Below are positions 42,235 to 52,663 of a DNA stretch of 64,000 bases, in pieces. The stretch is from the NCBI GenBank assembly GCA_049792875.1, contig JBARBI010000122.1, forward strand, positions 1 through 64,000, in the 5' to 3' direction. The number at the start of each line of letters is the position of its first letter. The first letter of the stretch is position 1. The notes under the pieces are model-generated. The model had not been told where the DNA came from. It saw only the letters and a list, made by a program, of their open reading frames with translations, and ran no database searches. Source of the DNA: Sulfotelmatobacter sp049792875. GTDB lineage: Bacteria > Acidobacteriota > Terriglobia > Terriglobales > Acidobacteriaceae. A program made the translations under genes and the position numbers.

Positions 42235-45200
42235 GTGGAACAGCGCAAATTATTAATTGTGTTCATCGCAATGGTCATTCTGGTGTCGGCCGCTTCCGCC
42301 ACGCCGGTCCGCCTGCGCTGCGAATATCTGGAGAACCCTCTGGGTATCGACGCGACTGCCCCTCACCTGTCCTGGCAGAGCGATAATACCGAGCGCAATT
42401 GGAAACAGGTGGCTTACGAGGTCTTGGTGGCCAGCAAGGCCGACGGCCTGGGGGCCGGGGAGGCCGACGTGTGGGACAGCGGCAAAGTTATTTCCAGCGA
42501 GTCGGTTGGAATTGCCTATCGTGGTCCAGCCTTGGAATCGCGCAAGAGATACTACTGGAAAGTGCGCGTATGGGATGCGGCAGGGCAAGGATCGGAGTCG
42601 TTGGAACGAGCCTGGTGGGAAATGGGACTTCTCCATGCGAGGGACTGGAAGGCAAAGTGGATCCGCTGGAAAAACCCCGAGGATGAAGCGGACCGCCACG
42701 GAATCCGCTGGATCTGGGTGACAGGTCAGGATGCACTCGCGGTCGTGCCCGGTACGGTTGCCACGTTTCGCTTGAGCGTCAGTCTTTCCGAGAAAGCCAG
42801 AGCCGCGGTCCTGTTGCTCGCGGCGCGGGGAGGCTTGGTCGCCCAGGTAAACGGTCAGGAAGTAGATGCCAAGAAAGGGTGGGGCTCCTTCGATCGCAGG
42901 GATATTTCTGACCAAATGGTTGTCGGGAAGAACCTGATTGAAGTGACGGTGACGGCCCCCGAGTCACCGCAGCGGGAGCCCAGCAAAGGGGCCAAAATCA
43001 GTACGGCCGCGCTGACGGCGTTGCTAAAGATCACGCGTGCAAACGGTTCCATGATGCGCTTCCCCTCGAATGAAAAATGGGAGGCTAGCCTCGAAAACGC
43101 TCCGCGTTGGCAACCGGCCCAGGTTGTAACGGATCTGACGGACAAACGACTCGGGGATCCGGGAGAACTGCCGCAGCCTGCCGCGTATCTGCGCCGAACG
43201 CTCGCACTATCGAAGAGCGTACAAAGCGCACGACTCATCGTGACCGCGCTGGGTAGCTACCGTGTGTTTATCAATGGCAGCCGGGTTGGAGGCGATGTCC
43301 TGACCCCTGATTTCACCGACTACCGCAAGCGCGTCCTGTATCAGGCCTACGACGTCACCAATCTGTTGGTTCACGGCAACAACGTAATCGGCGCCCTTCT
43401 GGGGGATGGTTGGTATGGCAGCGGCTTAACCTGGGTCGGAATGCATTTCTTTTCTCCGCCGGTCCGTTTTGTTGCACAGCTCGAACTCGACTTTGCAGAC
43501 GGCAGCCACGAGACCGTGGTCACAGATGAGTCGTGGAAGGCGGCCTCATCGGCAATTCTTCGATCGGATATTTATGCGGGAGAAGTGTACGACGCGCGAA
43601 TGGAACAGGCGGGATGGGACAAGCAGGGGTTCGACGACTCCAACTGGAAACAAGTGGTTGTCGCGGATGCTCCCCTGATTGCCCTATCCAGCCAGATCAC
43701 CGCGCCCGCGCGAGTGATCGCCACGTTGCAGCCTAAGAGTGTAACGCTCGTCGCAAACGGAGCTTACATTTTCGACCTGGGCCAGAACATGGTGGGATGG
43801 GCGACCCTGAAGGTGAAGGGTGCCGCGGGTAGCAGAGTCAAACTGCGGTTTGCCGAGATTTTGAATCCAGAGGGGACGATCTATACCGCAAATCTGCGGA
43901 ATGCGGACGCCACGGATGTCTATACCTTGCGCGGCGGCGACGAGGAAGTGTTTGCTCCGCACTTTACGTTTCACGGTTTTCGATATGTCGAGGTCACTGG
44001 CTATCCTGGAACACCGCCTCTCGATGCGATCCAGGGAGATGTCGTCAGCAGCGTGAGCGGCGACCCCGTTGCCAGGCTGTCGACCTCAAGCGATCTGGTC
44101 AATCAAATGTGGTCGATTGGAATCTGGGGTCAGCGTGGAAATTTCCTGAGCATTCCAACCGATTGTCCGCAACGCGATGAACGTTTGGGCTGGATGGGAG
44201 ATGCGGGCGTCTTCTGGCGGACGGGAAGCTACAACTTCGACGTCGCGGCATTCTCACAGAAATTCATCCAGGACATCGTCGACGCTCAAACTACTCAGGG
44301 CGCGTTTACCAATGTTTCTCCCAACACACTTCCGTTCGACGGAGGCGGAACAGAAGGAACATCGGCGTGGAACGAGGGGATGGTGGGAGCACCCGGTTGG
44401 GGTGATGCGGGAGTGATCGTTCCCTGGACGACGTGGTTGCAGTATGGCGACCAGGCGGTCATTCAAGAAAACTGGGATGCGATGCAGCGCTGGATGGACT
44501 TCATCCAAAGCCGAAACCCTGACTTCCTGCGCACCAACGGCGTCGGCCCCAACTTCGCGGACTGGCTGGCCCCTGATGAGAACACTAACAAGGACCTGCT
44601 CGCGACCGCATACTGGGCCCTGATCGCAAACATGATGTCGCAGATGGCTCACGCGGTCGGCAAGGAGGCCGACGCAAGGCGCTATGACGATGTCCTGAGA
44701 AACATCCGCACGGCCTTCCAGAAGGCGTACATCCAGGACGACGGAGAAGTTGGGACGGGGACGCAAACCTCCTACGTGGTTGCGCTCTACACCAAGATGG
44801 CTCCCGAGGCTCTTGAACCCCTCCTGGTTGACAGGCTCGTGAAAGAAATCGAGAAGCGCAGCTGGCATCTTTCGACTGGATTCCTTGGAACGCCCTTTCT
44901 CCTCTTCACGCTGGCTGATCACGGACGATCAGACATTGCTTATCGTTTATTGATGAACGATACCTACCCATCCTGGGGTTACATGCTATCGAAAGGCGCA
45001 ACCACCTGGTGGGAGCGCTGGAACGGAGATACGGGCGATCCTGCCATGAACTCTTACAACCACTATGCGTTCGGCTCGGTGATGGCATGGGTTTATCGTT
45101 ACGCCGCCGGAATCGACACCGCGCCGGATTCGCCGGGATTCAAAGAAATCGTCATCCACCCACATCTTGATCCGCGCATGACGTCGGCGCGGGCGGAGTA

Positions 45201-45423
45201 TGAATCGATCTACGGCAAGATCATTAGCGACTGGAAGGGAACGCCCGCGGGTCCATTTTCCTTGAACGTTACGATCCCGGCGAACACATCGGCGCAAGTG
45301 TTTTTGCCGGCGATCGCGGGAGCACACCTCACCGAAGGCGGCAATCCGGTGGAAGCGAAACAAGAGCGTGGATCGTATGTCGTTGCGCTTGGGGCAGGTT
45401 CTTACAGGTTTGAAGTGAAGTGA
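42235..45423 (+). CDS. Secreted alpha-L-rhamnosidase (GH78) with GTG start
   Basis: The product is 1062 aa. GAGGAGGATCAG lies directly before the GTG at 42235 and supports this start. A signal peptide (1-23) is followed by the beta-sandwich domains of the family (about 25-590; NPLGIDATAPHLSWQ at the N-terminus, then FINGSRVGGDVLTPDFTDY and the CBM67-like region). The six-hairpin catalytic domain (about 600-960) contains DCPQRDERLGWMGDAGVFW near 640 and GWGDAGVIVPW near 721, including the acidic residues expected at the active site. It releases terminal rhamnose from pectin side chains, saponins or flavonoids. It fits with the uronate cluster downstream in the window. Confidence 0.95.
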   Translation: MEQRKLLIVFIAMVILVSAASATPVRLRCEYLENPLGIDATAPHLSWQSDNTERNWKQVAYEVLVASKADGLGAGEADVWDSGKVISSESVGIAYRGPALESRKRYYWKVRVWDAAGQGSESLERAWWEMGLLHARDWKAKWIRWKNPEDEADRHGIRWIWVTGQDALAVVPGTVATFRLSVSLSEKARAAVLLLAARGGLVAQVNGQEVDAKKGWGSFDRRDISDQMVVGKNLIEVTVTAPESPQREPSKGAKISTAALTALLKITRANGSMMRFPSNEKWEASLENAPRWQPAQVVTDLTDKRLGDPGELPQPAAYLRRTLALSKSVQSARLIVTALGSYRVFINGSRVGGDVLTPDFTDYRKRVLYQAYDVTNLLVHGNNVIGALLGDGWYGSGLTWVGMHFFSPPVRFVAQLELDFADGSHETVVTDESWKAASSAILRSDIYAGEVYDARMEQAGWDKQGFDDSNWKQVVVADAPLIALSSQITAPARVIATLQPKSVTLVANGAYIFDLGQNMVGWATLKVKGAAGSRVKLRFAEILNPEGTIYTANLRNADATDVYTLRGGDEEVFAPHFTFHGFRYVEVTGYPGTPPLDAIQGDVVSSVSGDPVARLSTSSDLVNQMWSIGIWGQRGNFLSIPTDCPQRDERLGWMGDAGVFWRTGSYNFDVAAFSQKFIQDIVDAQTTQGAFTNVSPNTLPFDGGGTEGTSAWNEGMVGAPGWGDAGVIVPWTTWLQYGDQAVIQENWDAMQRWMDFIQSRNPDFLRTNGVGPNFADWLAPDENTNKDLLATAYWALIANMMSQMAHAVGKEADARRYDDVLRNIRTAFQKAYIQDDGEVGTGTQTSYVVALYTKMAPEALEPLLVDRLVKEIEKRSWHLSTGFLGTPFLLFTLADHGRSDIAYRLLMNDTYPSWGYMLSKGATTWWERWNGDTGDPAMNSYNHYAFGSVMAWVYRYAAGIDTAPDSPGFKEIVIHPHLDPRMTSARAEYESIYGKIISDWKGTPAGPFSLNVTIPANTSAQVFLPAIAGAHLTEGGNPVEAKQERGSYVVALGAGSYRFEVK

Positions 45424-45518
45424 TCCGATCCTGCAGTCGCACCGGCGTCGCGGTTTGACAGGAATCGGAATGAAATCGCAGAAAAGGGGAAAACCGTCAG
45501 GCACACTCGCACCGTGAT

Positions 45519-46694
45519 CTAACGGAGGACAGTTTCACCGGTGTTGGGGTCGTGAACGTCCTGGGCTCTCCCTTTCCAGTCGCCACCGCTACCGCTCCAA
45601 TACTTCAGGGCCGAATGCATGGTCGCTGCCAGATAGAATAGAGCCGCCAGCGGCAGGGTCAATGCCCATGCGGGGTTGAGTCGATAGTGTCGCACCATGG
45701 TCGAGTAGGTCATCGCCATGGCCGCCCAAGCCGCAGCGCCCAGAACGAACGCCGGCCAGCTCCCGGTGAACAACAACAGTGGAGGGGCCAGGTAGGTGAT
45801 GATCATGCCCGCGATCGTGCCCAGTAGCAGCAGCGCAGAGTGATCTAACTGGTTGAAGGCCGTGCGCGAGACCATGCGCTCGATCTCCGAGAAGGTCTGG
45901 TACCGTCGCACGCTCTGGCTGTGATTCGTCAGTTCTAGCCACAATCGGCCGCCATTCTGCTTCATGAGCCGTGCCAGCGAGCAATCATCAATGAGCGCTC
46001 CGCGGATGGCTTCCAGTCCTCCGGCTTGATCCAGAGCCTCTACTCTCACCAGCATGCACCCTCCAGCCGCGCCGGCGGTCGGGCGCCGGGGATCACAAAT
46101 CCAGGCTGGCGGGTAGAGCATGAAAAAGAAATACACGAAGGCGGGAATGAGAAGCTTCTCCGGGAGGCTTTTGCAATGCAGCTTCACCATGAACGACACC
46201 AGGTCGTAAGGACCCTGGGCGGCAATGCGACTCAGATTTGCCACGGTCTCGGCATCGTGCACTACATCTGCGTCTGCGAGCATGAGCCACGCGGGATTCA
46301 GCGCCCGTGCCCGCTCAATACCCTGATGCATTGCCCATAATTTACCGGTCCACCCCGCCGGCAAGGGCTTGCTCGGGATCACGACCAGCGCCTCGGCCTT
46401 GCCTGCGCTTTCCGCGGCGCGCCGTGCCACGTCCGCGGTACCATCTGTGCTCTCATCATCCACGAGGAACACCGACATATCCAGGCGCTGGCTGAATAAG
46501 GAAGTGACCACCGGCCCGATCGGTTCGGCCTCATCGCGCGCGGGAACAATGGCAGCAATGCCCCCCGAGAATTCCGCCTCGTCACTCGCATCGACTCGAG
46601 CGGTCTTAAGACGCCAGAAGGCCCCCCTGGCCAAGGCAAGGTAGGCCCAAATCACGGCGGTCAGCGTGGCAACGATCGCAGCAAGCGACGGCAT
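45519..46694 (-). CDS. hpnB: Hopanoid-associated family 2 glycosyltransferase (HpnB-like)
   Basis: The product is 391 aa. An N-terminal helix (about 5-25) is followed by a GT2 catalytic domain: IVPARDEAEPIGPVVTSL, VFLVDDESTDGTADVARR (DD pair), WTGKLWAMHQG and LADADVVHD (DAD metal site). Three to four helices fill the C-terminal third. The combination matches HpnB from hopanoid gene clusters, which acts on a hopanoid precursor or sugar. No other hopanoid gene is in the window, so the role is inferred from the family only. It converges on the rhamnosidase gene. Confidence 0.8.
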   Translation of the reverse strand: MPSLAAIVATLTAVIWAYLALARGAFWRLKTARVDASDEAEFSGGIAAIVPARDEAEPIGPVVTSLFSQRLDMSVFLVDDESTDGTADVARRAAESAGKAEALVVIPSKPLPAGWTGKLWAMHQGIERARALNPAWLMLADADVVHDAETVANLSRIAAQGPYDLVSFMVKLHCKSLPEKLLIPAFVYFFFMLYPPAWICDPRRPTAGAAGGCMLVRVEALDQAGGLEAIRGALIDDCSLARLMKQNGGRLWLELTNHSQSVRRYQTFSEIERMVSRTAFNQLDHSALLLLGTIAGMIITYLAPPLLLFTGSWPAFVLGAAAWAAMAMTYSTMVRHYRLNPAWALTLPLAALFYLAATMHSALKYWSGSGGDWKGRAQDVHDPNTGETVLR

Positions 46695-46810
46695 CGGCTT
46701 AAGGCTCCGAGAGTTCAGCCTACGGGAATGAGAAAGACTAAGGCATCATAAGCGTTTCTGGCGATCTGGTCCCTTCCCGGTGTTCACAAGTCTCCGACGA
46801 GAGGGATCCC

Positions 46811-46843
46811 AAAAACATGGCCCCGGCAAAACCACCCGGGGCC
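46811..46843 (-). terminator. Intrinsic terminator after the choice-of-anchor gene at 46875
   Basis: GGCCCCGG (minus strand 46843-46836) pairs perfectly with CCGGGGCC (46826-46819) around a 9-base loop, followed by ATGTTTTT (46818-46811). It lies about 30 bases after the stop codon. Confidence 0.85.
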
Positions 46844-46874
46844 AAGACTTGGGCTGATCGGACTAGGGCTACGG

Positions 46875-48527
46875 CTACGGTGGAGGAATCTGAATGTTGG
46901 AAACGATATTCGAGTACCCGCTTTCTTGGTTACTCGTATTCACCGCGGTCGAGCCATAGCAGTATGCCGTACCGTCGATCACTGCGGAGTCGGAGTACAA
47001 CGTGCTCGTGTCCAACACAGAGTTGATCTTCGCGTAGGAACCGCAAGAGGTTGTAAACACCGCTCGATAAATGTTGTAGCCTGAAATGTTCGACGACGTG
47101 CTCGCGTTCCACGACAAATTGACCGTGTGGACCGGCGCCGGCGTACCCGTCCCCGTCAGCGCTTCGGTCGTCGTCGAAGGCTGAGCATTGCTGGTAAAGC
47201 TCAGCGCGGCACCCGCCGCTCCGGTTACCTGCGGACTGAAAGTCACCGTAAACGGAGCGCTCTGGCCCGCCGGGATGGTCACCGGCAGTGAGAGACCACC
47301 CACGCTGAACACCGAGTTGTTGGCACTCGCAGCCGTAACCGTTACACTTGCGCCGCTGGCGGTCAAGCTGCCTGTTGCCGTACCGCTCGTCCCCACCACC
47401 ACACTGCCAAGACCCAAGGTGGCCGGGCTTGCCGTTAACTGGCCCACCACCGTTGTTGTACCCGTGCCTGAGAGTGGAATCGTCAACGTCGGATTCGACG
47501 CGGTCGAACCAATCGTAACGTTTCCGCTCACGGCTCCCGCGGACTGCGGAGCGAACGACACACTGAAAGTTGCGCTCTGACCCGCAGCCAGACTCATGGG
47601 TGCGGTAATCCCGCTTAAGCCGAATCCGCTCCCGCTGACTCCGACCGAAGAAACCGTGACGCTGGAACTGCCTGTATTCGTCACCGTCTCCGACAGAGTC
47701 TGCTTGCTTCCCACACTCACGCTGCCGAAGCTGAAACTTGTCGGATTCGACCCAAGCGCACCCGGTGAGATTCCCGTGCCTGACAACGCCAGAGTCAGCG
47801 TGGGATTCGTCGCGTCCGAGGTGATGGTCACCGCTCCGCTAACACTTCCGGTCGTCTGTGGCCCGAAGGTGACTGTGAACGTCGTGCTCTGGGAAGTGTT
47901 GAGTGTGACCGGAGCAGTGATCCCGCTTAGTTGAAACCCTGTCCCGCTCACCGAAGCTTGCGAGATGTTGACGCTCGAGCCGCCGTTGTTAGTAAGCGTC
48001 ACCGTCGCGGACGCTTTCGCTCCAACCGCCACGCTGCCGAAGGCCTGACTGGTTGGATTGAGCGCCAGTTGCCCGTTCCCCACTCCCGTTCCCGAGAGCG
48101 AAAGATTTGTCACAGCGTTCGACGCGTCACTGTCAATCGTGACCGTGGCGCTGAAGGAGCCCGCTGCGTTGGGCGTGAAATTCATGCTGAGGGTGGTGCT
48201 CTGTCCGGCGCCGATCGCCGCCGGAAGGCTGGGTGCTGTCACAGAAAAATACTTCGTCGACACCGAGGCGCTGCTGATTGTGACCGATTTGGTGCCGGAG
48301 TTCGTAGCCGTGACCGTCAGCGTCTTGCTGCCACCCGCGGTGACATTTCCAAAGTTGACGCTCAAGCTTCCGAGAGCGAGACTCCCGCTTTGCGTTGGGC
48401 CCGAGCTAGCCGCGCTCACTCCCTGACAACCCACCATGCAAGTGAGACCCGCCAGAAGCAGCAACGCACTCGCCGCGTGCCCGAAACATGGTGCTGAAGG
48501 TTTCCCCACTCGATTCATTCGCATCAT
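46875..48527 (-). CDS. Choice-of-anchor D lipoprotein with C-terminal fibronectin III domain (paralogue of 3801-7025)
   Basis: The product is 550 aa with a signal peptide ending in the lipobox MVGC (LLLLAGLTCMVGCQG). Four choice-of-anchor D units (about 50-455) precede the fibronectin domain (about 460-545; VNLSWNASTSSNISGYNIYR). The 3' roughly 700 bases are 85-90 percent identical to the end of the 3801-7025 gene, so one arose from the other or they exchange sequence. The unit number is lower, as expected for tandem-repeat loss. A clear terminator follows. Its likely role is cell-surface binding. Confidence 0.85.
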   Translation of the reverse strand: MMRMNRVGKPSAPCFGHAASALLLLAGLTCMVGCQGVSAASSGPTQSGSLALGSLSVNFGNVTAGGSKTLTVTATNSGTKSVTISSASVSTKYFSVTAPSLPAAIGAGQSTTLSMNFTPNAAGSFSATVTIDSDASNAVTNLSLSGTGVGNGQLALNPTSQAFGSVAVGAKASATVTLTNNGGSSVNISQASVSGTGFQLSGITAPVTLNTSQSTTFTVTFGPQTTGSVSGAVTITSDATNPTLTLALSGTGISPGALGSNPTSFSFGSVSVGSKQTLSETVTNTGSSSVTVSSVGVSGSGFGLSGITAPMSLAAGQSATFSVSFAPQSAGAVSGNVTIGSTASNPTLTIPLSGTGTTTVVGQLTASPATLGLGSVVVGTSGTATGSLTASGASVTVTAASANNSVFSVGGLSLPVTIPAGQSAPFTVTFSPQVTGAAGAALSFTSNAQPSTTTEALTGTGTPAPVHTVNLSWNASTSSNISGYNIYRAVFTTSCGSYAKINSVLDTSTLYSDSAVIDGTAYCYGSTAVNTSNQESGYSNIVSNIQIPPP

Positions 48528-48760
48528 TTTTACGAATCACACCCTCCGGACCCATGGCTTACGTGGATGTGGGGGATGGCTCAACCTCAGTGTGGGGCAT
48601 TCGACTGCCTTTAGATAGATTTCGGAGGTACATGGAACTGTGCGCCGGACGGCCAGTAAGGACGTGCTCAAGGTGTCTGTTGCAAATTTCAACACTACAG
48701 GTGGGACGTATTGGTCCAGCACGGACCCGAGCGGAAGGACTCGAAGGAACCGCTTCAGTT

Positions 48761-49857
48761 CTATTCAGTTGTGTAGTTAATCTGCATGCGCCGAACCTGC
48801 ACGCTTGACACATAGAGCGCAATCAGCGCAACGACGACAATACCCAGCACTGCAACTGGAGCTGAAACCGGGTCGGAGTTGGAAATGAGCAACGCCAGCA
48901 CAGCAGCAGTGCCCGGCGGAGTGGGGATATCCACGGGGCACAACGACTTAAGGTAATAGATGACGCTGAACTGCTTGAGCATCCCCGGCAAGAAGGGGTT
49001 GATCGCCTCCCAGATCAAAATTGCCGCCGCCGGCAATATCGGATTACGGAACATCATCCCTGCCACCAGAAAGAACGCTCCGTAGCCCAAACAGGCCAGC
49101 ACGGTTACGCCCACATATGCCGCTGCGTGTTCGAGCCCGTGATTCTGATAAAGATAAAGATCCCGCACGTTCGGTGGAAAATGCCATAGAAAAGCAATCG
49201 TTTGCAGCACTTCGCTGGTGACGAAAATCGTGCAAATCGCCAGCAGACCGGCCAGGAACTTTCCCGCCATCACGACTTCGCGCCGTATCGGCGAAAGAAA
49301 ATAAAAGTGAAGACTGCGGTCGAGGATTTCCCCTCGAAACAGGTTCATGAAGATTCCCAGGCATCCGAAAAAAATGGCGAGGCGCAAAAAGAAGAATTGG
49401 AAAACGCCGGCGAACATGATCGAGTCCTGGCCCAGGTTGAATCCCTGGTCAATCGTGATGCTCTCGACTGTGCCGTCCGCCATTCCCACCAACAGCTCAT
49501 TTTGTCCACCGAAGTAACGATAGTCCTCGTGGAGAATATGGGCGGTTGCGTCCCCATCTGTCGGCCGATCTTCAGCCCAGCGGGAACTGATTGGAGGCTT
49601 GCCTAGAACTGCCATCACTTCCTCACTTGTCATCCCCGGTTTGACCGTGCGCATATCCTGGAGGGTGAGGGGTCTCGCGCCCTGCCGCGCAAGGCTCGCA
49701 CTGCGATCCCGATGGCTGGAAGTTGCCACGGCGTAGGCGATGAAGAGCAGAACCGGTAGCGCGGCGACCACATAAATCCAAAGGCCACGCTTCGCGAAAA
49801 AAGTCTTCTTCATTTCGAGCCGGATCACGGCCTTGATCTGCGCCCACCAGATTCTGC

Positions 49858-49861
<4 letters not shown>
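48761..49861 (-). CDS. ABC-2 type permease with a BamE/SmpA-like outside segment
   Basis: The product is 366 aa. Helix 1 (about 27-46) is followed by an outside loop (about 47-145) containing the pattern of the BamE/SmpA fold: VKPGMTSEEVMAVLGKPP, then HEDYRYFGGQ and LLVGMADGTVESITID. Six more helices follow (about 147-165, 195-220, 240-262, 267-285 and two near the C-terminus). It overlaps the ATPase gene upstream by 4 bases (49858-49861). It is the last gene of the sigma-FecR-ABC operon. The BamE-like insert is unusual in an ABC permease and could dock an outer-membrane or peptidoglycan partner. Confidence 0.8.
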
Positions 49862-50792
<931 letters not shown>

Positions 50793-50796
<4 letters not shown>

Positions 50797-51650
50797 CGGA
50801 CCACCTCATAGGCACGCACCTTGCGCATGAGCAGGCCAAGGCAGATCGCGCAGTACACCAGCAGCGCCACCCACGCCTGTGCCACCGGAATCGGGTGCCT
50901 CGCATCCACCTGGAACAGCGCATTCCACACTGTCCCCATCAAGTAGGCGATGTTAAAGAAATAGCCCGTATCGGTTTGCATGACCGCATTGATAGCCTGT
51001 GCGAAGCCGGCTCCGAAGAACATCACCGCCAGCAGCAAGGCGCCGGCCACGATTCTCCACTTCACCCACGCCGAGAGCGCCATCGCGAGCAGAGACAGAA
51101 TTGCAATCCAGATCAACGAGGACGCGATTAGACTGCCTGCGATCCAAAGGTGACTCCATGTCCAACTCGCCCCGGCAAGCCCTGCTTGCATTCCGAAGAG
51201 AGCCAATCCCGGTATCCAAGTGATTTGCGAAAGCAGGATCGCCAGTACGGAAGACTTGCCCAGCACGTACTCTGCTCGCGAGAACGGACGGCAAAAATAC
51301 AACGGCAGCGCGCCATTGGCCAGATCCGGGGAAATCAAGCCTGGTCCGACAAGGGCAGTCAAAAGAAACGCCAGCCCACCCTGCACGCTCATGAATTGGA
51401 AAAAGAACTTGTTGTCGATCGAGAGCACCTCGCGGGGCACACCAATTTCCTGAAGAAAGCTTGCGCTATGAGCGAGGTAAATCAGGAGCAGGCACACGAC
51501 CGGGTAGAAGAAGCAAACCACGAACAGTCCAGTCAGAAACTTGGACCGAAACAGGTCTCGCCGGGAGTAACGGAATAGAACTAAGCAGCGCGACCAGGCT
51601 GCAGTCAGCGGTCCCGAATATGGCCTGTAGTTACGCCGGTAAACTGCCAT
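50793..51650 (-). CDS. ABC-2 type permease
   Basis: The product is 285 aa from ATG 51650 (a GTG two codons earlier is also possible). Six transmembrane helices are predicted, starting near residue 40 (FLTGLFVVCFFYPVVCLLLI). The conserved LISPDLANGALPLYFCRPFS segment with its SR/E pattern marks the ABC-2 family. It overlaps the downstream ATPase by 4 bases (50793-50796); the gap to the upstream ATPase is 35 bases, so the operon holds two ATPase-permease pairs. Substrate unknown. Confidence 0.85.
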
Positions 51651-51685
51651 CCGCACTCCCCGGCCCTGGCGGCATGCTTTGCATG

Positions 51686-52663
51686 TCAGCCCTCCATGGC
51701 CTTCAGAAAGATATCCTCGAGCGTGTCACGCCGGAAATTCAACCGCCGGATGCGGACCTGGCGCTCCGCTGCCAGCCGGAAAATATCACGAGTCTCGATC
51801 CCATCCGCCAGGATCATCTTCATTCGATTTGCCGTCACTGCGCACTCGCAGCCCAGTTTTTCGATGGCTTCCGTGAAATCACCATTCGCGCCGTAAGTCT
51901 CCAGTTCCAGAAATCTTTTATTCGCCCGGCGCTCCTCGTCCAGGTTCGAGTAATGAGCGATTCTTCCCTGTTTCAGGATCAGAACCTCGTCGCAGGTGTC
52001 CTCGACATCGCGCAGCAGGTGCGAGCACAGCACAATCCTCATCTCCCGGCGGTCACGGATCTCACGGATCATACGGATCATGCGCTGTCGCGCCGAGGGA
52101 TCCAGGCCGTTGGTCGGTTCGTCGAGGATCAGAAGCTTGGGTCCGTGCACGATCGCCTGTGCCAGCTTCGCCAGTTGTTTCATGCCCAGGGAATACGTCC
52201 CCAACTGTCGGTAGCGTGCCTCTGCCAAGCCCACATAGAACAGCGCTTCGTGCGCCCGCTCCAGGGCCAGGTCGGGAGGCAAACCCGAAAGTTCCCCCAT
52301 CATCTGCACGAATGAAACCGCGCTCATCTTGGAGATGAACGCGTCATTCTCAGGCATATAGCCGACGAGACTGCGAATCTTTCTGATTTCTGTTCCGATG
52401 TCGTAGCCAAAAACCCGCGCCGATCCCGCGGAGGATTTGTAGAAACCGAGGAGAGTGTTGATGAGAGTGGATTTGCCGGCGCCGTTCGGACCTAGTAACC
52501 CGATGGAGCGCCCCCGCAATGTAGCCGTAAGACCGCGCAGGATCTCCCGGTCGCCAAACCGAACCGAAAGCCCCTGCAATTCAACCAGGGGTGGCAGCGG
52601 AACAGCAGGCGGCGTCTGCTCACTCTCGCCACTGGCTGCTCGGCGTTGGGTGGTCGTACTCAC
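51686..52663 (-). CDS. ABC transporter ATP-binding protein (first transporter of the operon)
   Basis: The product is 325 aa. Walker A GPNGAGKSTLIN, signature YSLGMKQLAKLAQAIVHG and Walker B LLILDEPTNGLDP are complete. The N-terminal 25 residues are a polar extension, and the C-terminus has an accessory domain (about 240-325). It overlaps the anti-sigma/FecR gene upstream by 4 bases (ATGA, 52660-52663), which ties its expression to that regulator. Likely partner: the permease at 50793-51650. Confidence 0.9.
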   Translation of the reverse strand: MSTTTQRRAASGESEQTPPAVPLPPLVELQGLSVRFGDREILRGLTATLRGRSIGLLGPNGAGKSTLINTLLGFYKSSAGSARVFGYDIGTEIRKIRSLVGYMPENDAFISKMSAVSFVQMMGELSGLPPDLALERAHEALFYVGLAEARYRQLGTYSLGMKQLAKLAQAIVHGPKLLILDEPTNGLDPSARQRMIRMIREIRDRREMRIVLCSHLLRDVEDTCDEVLILKQGRIAHYSNLDEERRANKRFLELETYGANGDFTEAIEKLGCECAVTANRMKMILADGIETRDIFRLAAERQVRIRRLNFRRDTLEDIFLKAMEG

